Origin: Coriaria nepalensis | Taxonomy: Eukaryota > Streptophyta > Magnoliopsida > Cucurbitales > Coriariaceae | Length of the DNA: 64,000 nt | Direction of reading: 5' to 3' | NCBI GenBank assembly: GCA_027186245.1 | Contig: CP114484.1 | Location: 12,596,001-12,660,000, forward strand | Part shown: positions 1 to 10,669 of the stretch, piece by piece | How positions within the stretch are numbered: position 1 is the first letter of the stretch | How the letters are laid out: every line of letters starts with the position of its first letter | The notes under the pieces: generated by a model | What the model saw: the letters and a program-made list of their open reading frames with translations, nothing else | What the model was told of the DNA's origin: nothing | Databases searched by the model: none | Made by a program: the position numbers and the translations under genes

Positions 1-606
1 ATCTAGGCTCTCTGAACCTGAAGTCAAACAACTCCTTGACGCGGTAAGAATTGTTATATAATGATCTGGCTTTTATCATGAGATGAGTGTTCTTGTTTCA
101 TGATCAGGCCGACGTTGACAAAAGCGGGACGATTGATTATTCTGAGTTTATCGCTGCTACCATGCACCGGCATAGACTTGATAAGGAAGAACACTTGTAC
201 GATGCTTTTCGATACTTCGACACAGATGGCAGCGGGTAATCATTTTTCAAATACATGTATTAGTCAACGTTAATTGTCAACCATTATTCATTCGTTTGAC
301 TACGTTGTCGGATATTACTGTACTGAGCAGATTTATAACAAGGGATGAACTTAAACAAGCCATGACTAAGTATGGAATGGGAGATGAAGCCACCATTGAT
401 GAAGTCATCAACGATGTCGATACTGATAAAGTGATTACTCGTCTGATAGAGATAGCTTTGTGTTTTCGCAGTTTGATTTTTGTTTGGATTAGTTTGACAA
501 TTTTCTGGTTTGTTTACATGATTTGTAGGATGGGAAGATCGACTACGATGAATTCGTCGCAATGATGAAGAGCGGAATGCTTGATAATAATGGAAAAGAA
601 AGATGA
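1..606 (+). CDS. Calcium-dependent protein kinase, C-terminal EF-hand exons (5' truncated)
   Basis: This is the 3' end of a CDPK gene; the kinase domain lies upstream of the window. Four exons join in frame: <2-43, 108-235, 331-430 and 529-606, giving 116 codons with the stop. Three EF-hand loops are visible: [24 protein letters not shown] and [14 protein letters not shown]. Each keeps the acidic calcium ligands and the central glycine. Between them is the CDPK-typical segment [18 protein letters not shown]. In this family the calmodulin-like domain binds calcium and releases autoinhibition of the N-terminal Ser/Thr kinase. The C-terminus ([12 protein letters not shown]) is short. The family is clear; the paralogue cannot be assigned from this tail. 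All four exons are open and all splice sites are GT-AG. Confidence 0.93.
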
Positions 607-1510
607 TCGATTGCATGAATGTAACTAAAACTGAGTATAATCCATGTTAATAACTTGATAATAAGCTCTTGAAGCGATTTCTGCAAATAAACCGAAGAAA
701 AAGATGTCGTCTGTCTGGTAAAAATGTTATGATATGACCCGACACGTAGTCAATCATCTGACGAATCATTGTCTGGACACACAAAAACTGAGTATACCTT
801 ATTTAGATGAATGATTTATAAGTAAGAATGTGATCATATCATTCATTTAAATATCATTTAAGATAAGTAAATAGTCCTATCACCATCTACGCATCGTTAT
901 TGCGTTCCACCATGTAAACAACCATCAATCATCATGGAAATTGGAAAATGGCGTCTCAGTAGCGCCACCGAGCAGGAGTAAAAGAAGAGTAATTTCAAGT
1001 TTACCATCATTTTACTTTTAATTCTCTTAATTTACTCCATTAAAAATCAAATTTATCATTATTTATATGAATTTATCTTTATATAATTTTTAATTTATAT
1101 ATTATTAAATATATATATATATATATATATTTTTTTTTTTTTATATATTTTATTTTATTATTGGTAATATAATCCCATAGCATTAAGCAATTGGAAGAAA
1201 TAAAAGTTAATAAAATACTTTACATAAATACATTTATAAAAATAAAATAAGTACTAAAAATATAATTAATCTAAAATAACTTGCCGACAGAAAATATTTG
1301 TCTCTGAGAAAATACACGTGTCGCATATCGGTTTGACCTCATCCTCTGCAACTGACAGGTGTGCCGTCGATTTTAAGACTTTAACTCAAACCAAATATGA
1401 CAGTGTTCCCACTAATTGTAGTTCACACTCTATGGTCGGTGATTAATAAGGAGTTAACACTAAACTAAGTTTCGTTCTATAGCCAATAATTTTAGCTCCT
1501 TAACAAAGCA
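607..1510. other. Intergenic, AT-rich, between CDPK and MSL
   Basis: This holds the 3' flank of the CDPK and the distal promoter of the MSL gene. It has a TA microsatellite followed by a T-run near 1110-1142 and A/T-rich DNA to about 1290. No coding frame with recognisable protein similarity is seen. Confidence 0.7.
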
Positions 1511-1511
1511 T

Positions 1512-1645
1512 GCCACGGCCGCCACCCATTAGATTACACATGAGTGTAGTCTGTAGATACGACTGATCATGTACTGTTTCCCACCACGGCCACCCATTAG
1601 ATTACATGACTGTAGTCTGTAGATACGACCGATCATGTATTGTTT
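1512..1645. repeat. Imperfect tandem duplication upstream of the MSL gene
   Basis: Two head-to-tail copies of about 70 bp lie side by side, about 1512-1580 and 1582-1645. Both contain CCACCCATTAGATTACA, then TGTAGTCTGTAGATACGA, then GATCATGTA. They differ by small indels (a missing GCC triplet, a shortened ACATGAG block) and point changes. The second copy ends about 170 bp before the MSL start codon, so it probably sits in the proximal promoter or 5' UTR. Confidence 0.85.
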
Positions 1646-1817
1646 GCAAATTCTGTTTCCCACACTTTTTCAGTGCCTCCCTGTTTTTGGATCGTATGCC
1701 TTGTCCTCTTTTATTATGCTTCTTCTCACTTTCTTCCATCCCCAACTTCCACTTTGTTTATAACCCAACGTTGATTCATGCTCTCCCTTCACTTTCTGCT
1801 AAATCTTTTTCTCTGTG

Positions 1818-4363
1818 ATGGGGGGCGGTGTCCATGAAAAGCCTCCTAGAACAGGGGATATTGTAAGAAATTCTGAAAACAAAACTTCAGATGCAAGCGA
1901 CGACGTTGTACTTGAAATCTCAAGAGACACCACTAATGGTTCTCCTCCCTCCACCGCCGGTTTCACGACGCCGGTTGTCGGCTCCTCCGCTTCGCCGGAA
2001 AACTCATCTAATAAGCCTCCAAAGATCCCTCCCAAGCTAAGTGAACCACCTGCTCTTCTGAAAAGGTCAATCTACTCTAAACCAAAATCAAGATTTGGGG
2101 AACAACCAGTTCGCATTGACTCCAAAGTGTTTGAAGAAAAGCTCAATCCTATCTTGAGAGAACAAATCGCACCCCCTGCTCCGTCTGCTGATCAAAAGGA
2201 TGAAGAAGATGAAGAGGCCGAGATCTTCAAGAAAGTAGAGTTGAACAGAGTGAAGCGCCAAAGGGTAAAGTTCAAAACTTTAGTCCAATTGATTTTGGCT
2301 TTTTGCACTATAGGTTGCTTAATTGCTAGCTTGACGGTTCCAAAATTCAAAAACTCTTATCTTTGGGGTTTGGAGAGTTGGAAATGGTGTTTGCTCTTCA
2401 CGGTAACCCTCTGTGGCCTTTTGGTTTCAAGTTGGTTCACCCATTTCATAGTTTTCATGATTGAAATGAACTTCCTCTTAAGAAAGAAAGTTCTCTATTT
2501 TGTTTATGGGTTGAAAAAAAGTGTCCAGGTTACCGTTTGGTTAGCTTTGGTTCTTGTTACATGGGTGCTTTTATTCCATCATGGGCCTAGTAAATCTCAA
2601 AGATCAAAAGCTGCTAATGTGATTTTAGATGATATAACATGGACTTTAGTATCATTCTTAGTTGGGGCAATTTTATGGTTGTTTAAAACCCTTTTGCTCA
2701 AAATCTTAGCATCAAATTTCCATATGAACCAGTATTTCGATAGAATCCATGAAGCTATCTTTCATCAGTATGTTCTGCATACCCTCTCTGGCCCACCTCT
2801 TATTGAAGAGGCAGAGAGGATAGGGAGGTCGGGTAGTAGTGGTCATTTGAGGCTCATAAGTAAGAATAAGAATAAAGGTGGGAAGATTGATATGGGAAAG
2901 CTTCATAGGATGAAGAGAGAAAAGGTCTCGGCTTGGACTATGAAAGTCTTAGTTGATGCGGTTATGAGTTCGGAGTTGTCTACGATTTCTAATGCGTTGG
3001 ATGAAAGTATTGGAGATGGAGAAGGGAAAAGAGATAGTGAGATCACTAGTGAGATGGAAGCAATTGCAGCTGCTTATAAAATTTTCAAGAATGTTGCTCA
3101 TCATGCTAACAAGTGAGAAAACTAAACTATTATCTCCTTCTATTATTTGTTTTTCCTTTTTATTGAGCATTTGTTTGATTTGCTTTTTTCTTTTTCCTTT
3201 TTTTTTTTTGGGTGGTCATCTATTAGCCATATTGAGGAAGATGATCTATTGAGGTTCATGATTAAGGAAGAAGTGGATCTTGTATTTCCGCTACTTGAAG
3301 GAGCCGAAAAACGACTAATCAACAAAAAGTCTCTTACCAATTGGGTGGTAAGACCAACACCCTTTTTTGTAATTTTATCATTTTATTTCGAAATTGAGGT
3401 ATCTTTATGTTGTTAGTTGGCAAGTATTTATGTATCTAGTTATGAGTTATGCAGGTGAAGGTATACCAGGGTCGGAAAATGCTAGCACATTCTCTAAACG
3501 ACACGAAAACGGCCGTAAAGCAACTGAACAAGCTTGTGACGGGGATTGTGATTATAGTGACAATTATCATCTGGCTTTTGTTAATGGAAATTGCGACTAC
3601 AAAAGTACTTATTCTCCTAAGTTCTCAACTTGTGGTTGCTGCTTTCGTGTTTGGGAACACTTGTAAGACCATTTTTGAAGCCCTTATTTTTGTTTTTGTC
3701 ATGCATCCATTCGATGTTGGGGATCGATGCGTCGTTGACGGCGTTCAGGTAACTTCTGCAAGGAACGAAAAAAATAGCTGGTTTTGTAGGGAATTATTTT
3801 TGTTCTCACACATTCTTTTCTAACTCGTAGTAGTGTTTCAGATGATGGTTGAAGAGATGAACATATTAACGACAGTGTTCTTGAAGCTGAACAATGAAAA
3901 GGTTTACTACCCAAACTCCGTTTTGGCTACAAAGCCGATTGGTAATTACTATCGAAGCCCTGATATGAGTGACACGGTTGAATTTTCGATTGGATTTATC
4001 ACGCCATTGGAGCGGATTGGAGCTCTGAAGGAGAAAATCAAGAGGCAAGCTTGGTGTATAATTTTCCTGATTTTGGATCTTTTTCAAACAAGATTGTAAA
4101 TGTATTTTTATGATGGTTTCAGGTATTTGGAGGAAAATTCTCCGCAGTGGCATCCGAACCATAGTGTGGTGGTGAAGGAGATTGAAGAAGTGAACAAGAT
4201 AAACATTGCTCTCCATGTCAATCACACGATGAATTATCAAAACTGGCCGGAGAGGAACAAGCGGAGATCGGAGCTTGTCGTCGAGCTGAAGAAAATTTTT
4301 GAAGAGTTGAATATAAAATATGATCTCATTGCACAAACTGTCCATCTACATCACGTCGAGTAA
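1818..4363 (+). CDS. MscS-like mechanosensitive ion channel, MSL9/MSL10 type
   Basis: Five exons (1818-3112, 3227-3347, 3455-3748, 3842-4044, 4123-4363) give a 717-residue protein, close to the usual size of plasma-membrane MSL channels. The start is the first ATG of the open frame, preceded by an in-frame GTG. Residues 1-150 are hydrophilic and rich in Ser, Pro and acidic residues. Several membrane helices follow, such as LVQLILAFCTIGCLIASL. The last helix and pore region reads SSQLVVAAFVFGNTCKTIFE and runs into the diagnostic HPFDVGDRC motif. After it comes the cytosolic MscS beta domain (EEMNILTTVFLKL, IGNYYRSPDMSD). MSL channels open under membrane tension and pass anions; this clade acts at the plasma membrane. 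Intron 4 begins with GC instead of GT: only a break after 4044 keeps the conserved K-R-Y-L-E-E reading. MSL4-8 paralogues are less likely but not excluded. Confidence 0.93.
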
Positions 4364-6817
4364 GAAAATTACGTTCATCGAACAATCTTTTCATACAACA
4401 GTTTCTTTCTCGTATTGCTACATGGCGTTTGTTTCCTCGATCTGACCGTATGCTGCCAGTCGCCGGATTGCTGAATATAAGCTTTTCCAACCAATTTATG
4501 GAAGAGATATGTATTGACGATGATGGAGACAAAGATGAATGCTTTTTTTCTTCAATGAAGGCTTCGCATTATTTTTGGCCAAAAAAACAGAAAACGGCTT
4601 TACTATTGTCGTCGTCATTATCATCATTAGTACTCGATGACTGGCTTTTTGGAAAAGTATGGATTTGATGGATGGGCAGGTCTTTAATAAGATTTTAAAT
4701 ATTAAAATAATATTAGAATTACATAAATATTGATTTATAAAAATAAATGAGATATATAAGATTATTTAAATTATAAAGAATAAAATTTATAAATTATATA
4801 ATAAAATTATGAGAAGAGTGTTCAGAGATTTTGGAGTATCAAAACTCTAATCATAAAATCAATTTATTTGATTTTATGCTGGTTATGTGAATTTTTTTTA
4901 TTTATTTATAGATAACTTTTGATTAAATGCCTAATAATTAATTTGGTTAGTATTTAGAAGAAAAAATATGTTTTAATATTATATTAATATTATCAATGAT
5001 ATATGTAAAAGAGATGTAATCAGGATTCGATCTCTAAATGGGACGTTTATTGAATTTTCTATTACAGTAACATTTTATCAATTGTCGGTATTAAATTCAC
5101 CTCTTTGCTTTAGTTATGAATGAAATGATGAAACATATTCAAGATGAAGTATATTGATACATGTTATTTACAAATAATATTATCGTAATTTATGAAACTA
5201 AAGCATGCATAAGTTGTGAGACAATAACGGAGTAAGAGTTTTTTAGAATTAGTTAATTAAAGACGGAATATATTTAAATTATAAGTTTGGTTCCAAATTT
5301 GGTTCTAAATTTCGAATGAGATAAAACAATTAAGATTGATGGTAGAAAAATCTTAAAGTGTGAAACTTTTCGTTATTTAAAATCTATTATAGGTAAAAAA
5401 ATTAGATATTTGAGAGAATATAAGTTATAAGATTAAAGCAGATTTGATAAATTGAAAGATGATGTCAGGAATCTTATGTGATAAAATGATACATGCAATA
5501 TTGAAAGCAAAATATTATAAGACGATCATTAGACGACAATGACATAAATGCATGTTAAGATGGTTGTGTAATAAAATATGTAAAAATAAAATTAAAAATA
5601 ATAAGATTAAAAATTATTTAATTAATAACTTTGATAAAGAATAAAATAAAATTAAGAAAATGCATCTAACATAATTTAATAATGTACAAAGAAGACTAAA
5701 AACTGCCCAAATTCAACAAAATTTAGATTAACAAACAAGTAGTGAGCATAGATAAAAGGATAGACCATTGAAAATTTGAATAAAGATAATGACAGAAAAT
5801 ATGTTAGATTTTAGATTATACGATAACATGTGAGCAGATCACTTGGCTTGAAGAACCAATATCCATTTAGCTGACTCCGAAAATAATAACAATAGACTTT
5901 GATGTCGATGAATAATGATTAGTTTTCCCAAATCTGTTCAAAATCAATTTATAAAGGCTATACTGCAATGATGGTCATATGCTTTGTCTTCTTTACCCAG
6001 TTTGGTTGCGCCCTTGCACGCTACGGAATGTAATCTTCTTCTCAATCGACAATGCCTATTATATAATACACGAGCTAAATGTCATTACAAAGGCAACGAC
6101 AGAGCAGAATGTTAATCTGGTAATTAAAGAACATGAGCACTGACCTGGCCCTGTCGGATTATGAACATGGTGAGGCTCAAGTTTTCTATTCATATTCATG
6201 CAAAAATAATAAAACCAGCCATTCAATTCAATACGCTGGGACCAAGCAAAAACTGTTAGCATTAACCACAAGCAATGAGCAAGGGGGAAGAATCAAGTTT
6301 TCCATTCAAACTTAAGCTATAGGAAAATGTAATAAAATCCCCTGATATAGTCATCCTCAGATACGAAAATGGTAGTCAGATAAGTAACCAACTCAGCTGT
6401 AAGGATGACGGACTAACGAAACTGGTCAAACAACCAACATCCCCAAGGTGGACTTCTTAAGGTACGAATATTTAGTCATGTAATTTTAAATGAACGAATT
6501 CCTGATGAGTCTATATTCAACACGCCAAAGTGAGGTGTCTCTAGAGCCAATAAGCCTATAGGTAAAGAGTATCAATCTACCTCTATGTTTTAATAAGAAT
6601 GCAGTGTGTAGCTACTTACGAACCTGTAACTGAAACAACAACTTAAACGAGAGTATCCACAAGCACAGGAACAAATTATCCAAGTCTTGATATGATGATG
6701 ACAGCATGGAAATCAGTAAGCGTCTAAGCAAGCAAAAATGAAAAAGAGTAGAGATCAGATAAAAATATTTAAAGGTTGTTTAAGCTTATCAGAGTAACAT
6801 AAAAACTCAAAAGTTTC
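4364..6817. other. Intergenic / convergent 3' flanks
   Basis: The MSL gene and the minus-strand helicase gene converge here. The stretch from 4680 to about 5830 is strongly AT-rich with no coding signal. From about 5950 to 6817 base composition is more balanced and probably includes the helicase 3' UTR. Short open frames near 6059-6315 show no recognisable protein similarity. Confidence 0.6.
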
Positions 6818-8959
6818 TCAATGAGCAAAGACAGTATCGTTCCGTCGAGGTGGTCTGTCAGGAATTGACCCCGGCTTGAACTTTGAAGCCTCGTGTCTTG
6901 CCAGCTCAGGCGGCACAAGACTATTACTCTGAATAAGCATCTGCTTCAGATCATAAAACACATCACTATCCTGCAAAGTCAAAAACGTTGTAGCAACACC
7001 CGTCTTCCCGGCCCGGCCTGTACGTCCAATACGATGAGTATACATCTCAATATTTCCTGGCATATCATAATTTATGACATGTGCCACATCAGGTATGTCT
7101 ATCCCACGCCCAGCAACATCAGTTGCAACAAGGACATTATATCTCTTCGTCCTAAAACCTTCTAGACTAATTTCCCTCTGCTCTTGTGACTTCCCACCAT
7201 GCAAAGTAGTAACCCTGTAACCCCCCTTGTCCAAGCTTTTCGAAACATAATCTGCATTCTTCTTGGTATTAACAAACACAATTGCTGTCTTATCACCAAG
7301 ATCGTCAAGCAGCTTTTGCAATCTATAGAATTTCTCAGATTCCTTCACCATAATGACATGCTGTGAGATTAGATCTGTTGTCTTCCCTGCAGTGCCTATT
7401 GTGACCACAACCGGATTTCTCAAGTACTTTCTGGCAAGTCGTTCAACTGCTGGTGGCATGGTGGCACTAAACATGTACGTGGTTCGGTAAATTCTCTTCT
7501 CATCAAGCTCCTCATCTTCATTTTCCGGCTTCAAATTGCTTGAAGGCATAGCATCTAGAACACCCATAACTTGTGGCTCAAAACCCATATCAATCATCCT
7601 ATCTGCTTCGTCAAGAACAACATAATTGCACTGATTAAGAACAGCATAGCGCCTCTCCAAACAATCTATCAAACGACCAGGTGTAGCAATAACAACTTCA
7701 CACCCTTGCCTAATCTTAAATCCTTGCTCTTCAATGGATTGCCCACCCACAATGGAAACCACTTTAATACCCAAATAATGAGCGAATTTAAGAGTCTCAT
7801 CCTCAATCTGTTGAGCAAGCTCACGGGTAGGAGCCATTACAACAGCATAAGGCCCCTCTGCCTCGTTCTCTTCACTTATAGGGGGCAACCTTGTAATATA
7901 AGTAAGCATAGGAAGAACAAACGCAGCAGTCTTACCAGAACCAGTCTCTGCAATACCAATAACATCTCTTTGTTGAAGACCAAGTGGAATAGCAGCCATT
8001 TGAATGGGAGATGGGGTTTTATAACCCACCCTCTCTACTGCCTTGAGCAGCTCTGAGCTCAGCTTACTCTCAACCCAACTCCGCATAGGTCGAGGAATTT
8101 TCGATCCCTTGTATGATATATTAAAGTCCTCCCTGAAAATCCGCCAGTCACGCTCTGTCATCTCCTCGAGCTTCTTTTCACTCCAATGGCGGTCAACTCT
8201 CATGTCAAATGTATCATATAGATCAGCAGCTTGATCCTTGAGTTTTTGAGCAGCAGCTTCCTCAGGCTTCTCCTCCAGACCTTCTTTCTTCCTGATCTCA
8301 TCCCTCATCTCCTTCTCATTTCTCGCAGCAAGCTTCTTCTGCTCCCTTCTATCCATTCCCGCTCGAAAACCTCGACCAAACAGCAGCTGAGCCTCGTGAG
8401 GGTTTTGGTAGAGAGAATTCATATCGCGAGAAGTATCCTCTGTGTTTTCCCAATCGAAGGAGAAGCGGAACTTCTCGCTAGGTTTGATAACGCGTTTCTT
8501 AGGTTTTTTAAATCCGAGGTACTGATCTTTAATAGCTTCCAGTTCTTTCTCTCGCTCCCTCTCTGCAAGCTTCTCCAATCTCGCACGCTCTCTAGCCTTT
8601 GCATCTTCTTCGCGTTCTTTCTCACGGTTACGCCGGTCAGAATCCCTTTCCCTCTCTCTTTCTCTTTCTCTTTCCCTTTCCCGGTCACGGTCCCTGTCAC
8701 GAGGCCTTTCACGGTCACGGTCACGGTCACGGTCACGTTCACGTTCACGGTCACGGTCAGATGGGGAGGGCTTGTTATGAGCGGTAGTTCTTAGGAGTTC
8801 ATCCTGGTCGCGTTTTTGAGCGGCGACTCGTTCCTGCCGCCGTTGAAGTGCTAATTGCTCCCGCTCGGCTTTAGTTAAGAATACAGGTCTGCTGGTTGTT
8901 GCCGCAGGTGAGGCCTTGGAGGGGCCGCCGGTCAAGTCGTCTACTGGGCGTTTCATCAT
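6818..8959 (-). CDS. RH21: DEAD-box ATP-dependent RNA helicase 21 (PRP28 / U5-100K orthologue)
   Basis: This intronless 713-residue frame matches the spliceosomal helicase PRP28, which helps swap U1 for U6 snRNA at the 5' splice site. Residues from about 30 to 155 form a charged RD/RE/RS-type region, including long Arg-Asp and Arg-Glu dipeptide runs, as in human U5-100K. The helicase core follows with its motifs in order: Q motif (GYKTPSPIQ), motif I (AETGSGKT), Ia (PTRELAQQ), Ib (TPGRL), II (DEAD), III (SAT), V (TDVAGRGID) and VI ([10 protein letters not shown]). The sequence [17 protein letters not shown] before the Q motif is typical of this subfamily. All catalytic motifs are intact. Start: two adjacent Met codons open the frame at 8959 (MMKRPVDD). 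A likely 5' UTR intron lies just upstream. The protein acts in the nucleus. Confidence 0.96.
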   Translation of the reverse strand: MMKRPVDDLTGGPSKASPAATTSRPVFLTKAEREQLALQRRQERVAAQKRDQDELLRTTAHNKPSPSDRDRERERDRDRDRDRERPRDRDRDRERERERERERERDSDRRNREKEREEDAKARERARLEKLAEREREKELEAIKDQYLGFKKPKKRVIKPSEKFRFSFDWENTEDTSRDMNSLYQNPHEAQLLFGRGFRAGMDRREQKKLAARNEKEMRDEIRKKEGLEEKPEEAAAQKLKDQAADLYDTFDMRVDRHWSEKKLEEMTERDWRIFREDFNISYKGSKIPRPMRSWVESKLSSELLKAVERVGYKTPSPIQMAAIPLGLQQRDVIGIAETGSGKTAAFVLPMLTYITRLPPISEENEAEGPYAVVMAPTRELAQQIEDETLKFAHYLGIKVVSIVGGQSIEEQGFKIRQGCEVVIATPGRLIDCLERRYAVLNQCNYVVLDEADRMIDMGFEPQVMGVLDAMPSSNLKPENEDEELDEKRIYRTTYMFSATMPPAVERLARKYLRNPVVVTIGTAGKTTDLISQHVIMVKESEKFYRLQKLLDDLGDKTAIVFVNTKKNADYVSKSLDKGGYRVTTLHGGKSQEQREISLEGFRTKRYNVLVATDVAGRGIDIPDVAHVINYDMPGNIEMYTHRIGRTGRAGKTGVATTFLTLQDSDVFYDLKQMLIQSNSLVPPELARHEASKFKPGSIPDRPPRRNDTVFAH
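8640..8762 (-). repeat. Hexanucleotide tandem repeat encoding the RD/RE tract of RH21
   Basis: Within the helicase N-terminus, ACGGTC-type hexamers (8700-8760) and CTCTTT-type hexamers (8650-8680) repeat in register with codons and encode alternating Arg-Asp and Arg-Glu. The repeat is in frame and not disruptive, but copy number is likely to vary between alleles. Confidence 0.8.
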
Positions 8960-9023
8960 CGGAATTTAACTAGGGTTCCGAACTGATCTCTGTGATCGAA
9001 TATGATCCTTCTTCTCTTCTGTT

Positions 9024-9118
9024 CTGAAAAAAACAGAATGAATGCTTAGATTACAAATACAAACACGTATTGGAAACAATTCACTAAAAAAGCTAAGAAG
9101 AGAGCAAGGGATTGAAAC
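9024..9118 (-). other. Probable 5' UTR intron of RH21
   Basis: On the minus strand a donor AG|GTTTCAAT (exon end 9119) and a polypyrimidine acceptor TTTTTTTCAG|AAC (exon resumes 9023) bracket 95 bases just upstream of the start codon. This is inferred from splice-site shape only. Confidence 0.5.
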
Positions 9119-9289
9119 CTGAAACTGACAAGAATCGTCGATCTATACTAGTCCAGCAACCCCTAACACCTGTGAAGATGGTAATTGTCGACATAGACGG
9201 AGCTTATTAAAGTGTTACAATGTGGCCCGTGGGCCGAGTTAGATTGAAAGACGCCAGCGGGAATTTAATTAAATAAGGTAAAAATTAAC

Positions 9290-9350
9290 CGCCGTTGCCG
9301 GGGATCGAACCCGGGTCACCCGCGTGACAGGCGGGAATACTTACCACTAT
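9290..9350 (-). pseudogene. tRNA-Asp(GTC), 5' end missing
   Basis: Read on the minus strand, this segment matches plant nuclear tRNA-Asp from within the D arm to the discriminator base. It has the D loop (AGTGGTAAG), an anticodon arm with CCTGTCACG (anticodon GTC), the T arm with GGGTTCGATCCC and the 3' acceptor strand CAACGGC. Upstream of 9350 the similarity stops. The bases where the 5' acceptor strand should lie (TTTGCAC) cannot pair with CAACGGC beyond one Watson-Crick and two wobble pairs. A folded acceptor stem is therefore not expected. The internal B box is intact and the A box is only partial, so weak transcription is possible, but a working tRNA is unlikely. Confidence 0.85.
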
Positions 9351-9543
9351 GAAGGTGCAAATAGTTATTTTATCACTTCTAAGAACAAAAAGCACGCAGA
9401 CGAAAGCTATTTGAGTCAACAGATAATGTAATTCTGGAGCATAACCAATACCGTATCTCACTTCTAACATAACAGACCACAAGTATCAAAGACAAAGAAA
9501 AGCATCAACCCTCGAGAATAGAAGAAAACTGTAACAAAAGACG

Positions 9544-10669
9544 ATGGTTGTATCTGTATCATCCACCACAGCATCAATCTACATTTCCCAAAAGAATTTT
9601 CTACCTCTTACCCCCAAAACAGGCACCTCCATATACTTGAGCTCGATTAATTTCCCATCAAAGCCGCTTCGATTTTGTGTCAGAAGCCCCGGTGATGCTT
9701 CGGCCGAGACCACTGCGACAGAGACCGAGCCCGAAAGATCCATTGAAGTTCCCGAAGAACCGCCCTCATTGATTTCCGCTCTTAATGTCGAGAGGATTCT
9801 TCGCGGTAAACGTAAATTTATAATTCAATCCGTTCTTATCAGGACCAAAAGGGAATGAGCAGAGAATTATGTGGTCGTACATTTTAAAACAAAATAAAAC
9901 CAGGTGCAAGTCACCAATATACCTTCACCCTCTTCTAACTTCAAAAGCTTTTCAAAAGTTTTTGCTTTCTAAAACCCCACATGCCGGACGATCTGGTTTT
10001 TTCATCTATCAGCATCAGGTGTCGGTTGTGTAAGGAAAGAAGGTCGAACAACTTAACAACCAGGGATTGGATGAAGAAGAGCTAAACAAGAAACATGAAC
10101 TTTTGAAAGTCAGTGAAAATATACATATAATATATACTTTCGGTTTTGATTCTGATCTTCACTTGGAAATGTTAATCCTGTTCGTTGGACTAATTTAAGG
10201 ATTCTGATAGGAATCCTACACAATCTTGTCCTCGGTGAAAGAGAGAAGAATCTACGATTGGAGCTTAGCCAGGAGTGAAAAACCAGAAAACTATGTTTGG
10301 CCATTTGAGACTGACATAACTCAAGCTGACAATAAAACAAAAACTCCTCCTCCTAAGGTTTTCATAAATCTTCTCTGCTACTTCTGATTTCAATCCATCA
10401 GATCAGTAATGGCATTCAATATGAACACTAGCCCTTTATCTTCTTCCTCCCATTCCAGTTACTCTCGAAGATTCATCTAATTTGATTTGATAATGTCTGT
10501 GACGGGAACCAGAAGATGAGGGACCAACAAGACTAGAAGGATGCTTTTTTTTTTTTTTTTTTTTGAAGTTAAGAGCCCTATAGGGTGGCCTCCAGTTGCC
10601 CCTTCTTTTAGAAGTTCTTACCACTAGACCATACTATCCTTTGTCTTGTCCATAGCTCTCAACCGTTAG
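9544..10669 (+). pseudogene. Decayed ndhU-type gene (chloroplast NDH complex subunit U, J-like protein)
   Basis: The parts of an ndhU (CRRL-type) gene are present in order. Exon 1 (9544-9805) encodes a Ser/Thr-rich chloroplast transit peptide, then PPSLISALNVERILRG. Exon 2 is a degraded J-like segment from about 9960 to 10108: HAGRSG stands where DHYGRLG is expected, and an intact stretch VEQLNNQGLDEEELNKKHEL follows. Exon 3 (10211-10357) is intact for 49 codons (ESYTILSSVKERRIYDWSL, PENYVWPFETDIT). Exon 4 starts at 10506 (EPEDEGPTRL) and ends with FVLSIALNR and a stop at 10667. Lesions: an in-frame TAA at 10031, GG in place of AG at the last acceptor (10504-10505), and an oligo-T/SINE-like insertion at 10545 replacing most of the membrane helix. 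NdhU belongs to the ferredoxin-binding part of chloroplast NDH. The family name is from memory of the Arabidopsis protein; the decay is read directly. Confidence 0.8.
10545..10639 (-). mobile_element. Short tRNA-like SINE fragment with poly(A) tail
   Basis: On the minus strand the segment opens with GGATAGTATGGTCTAGTGG, which contains an exact match to the RNA polymerase III A-box consensus (TGGTCTAGTGG). It runs about 75 bases and ends in a 20-base poly(A), seen as T at 10545-10564. No B box follows, so this is a truncated or atypical SINE. It splits the last exon of the ndhU-type gene: GPTRL precedes it and FVLSIALNR follows it. No clear target-site duplication is visible. Confidence 0.55.

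Noticed and set aside
6893..8794. Several plus-strand open frames of 60-187 codons
   Set aside because: They lie antisense to the intact RH21 helicase, and their openness follows from its codons, especially the Arg-Asp repeat.
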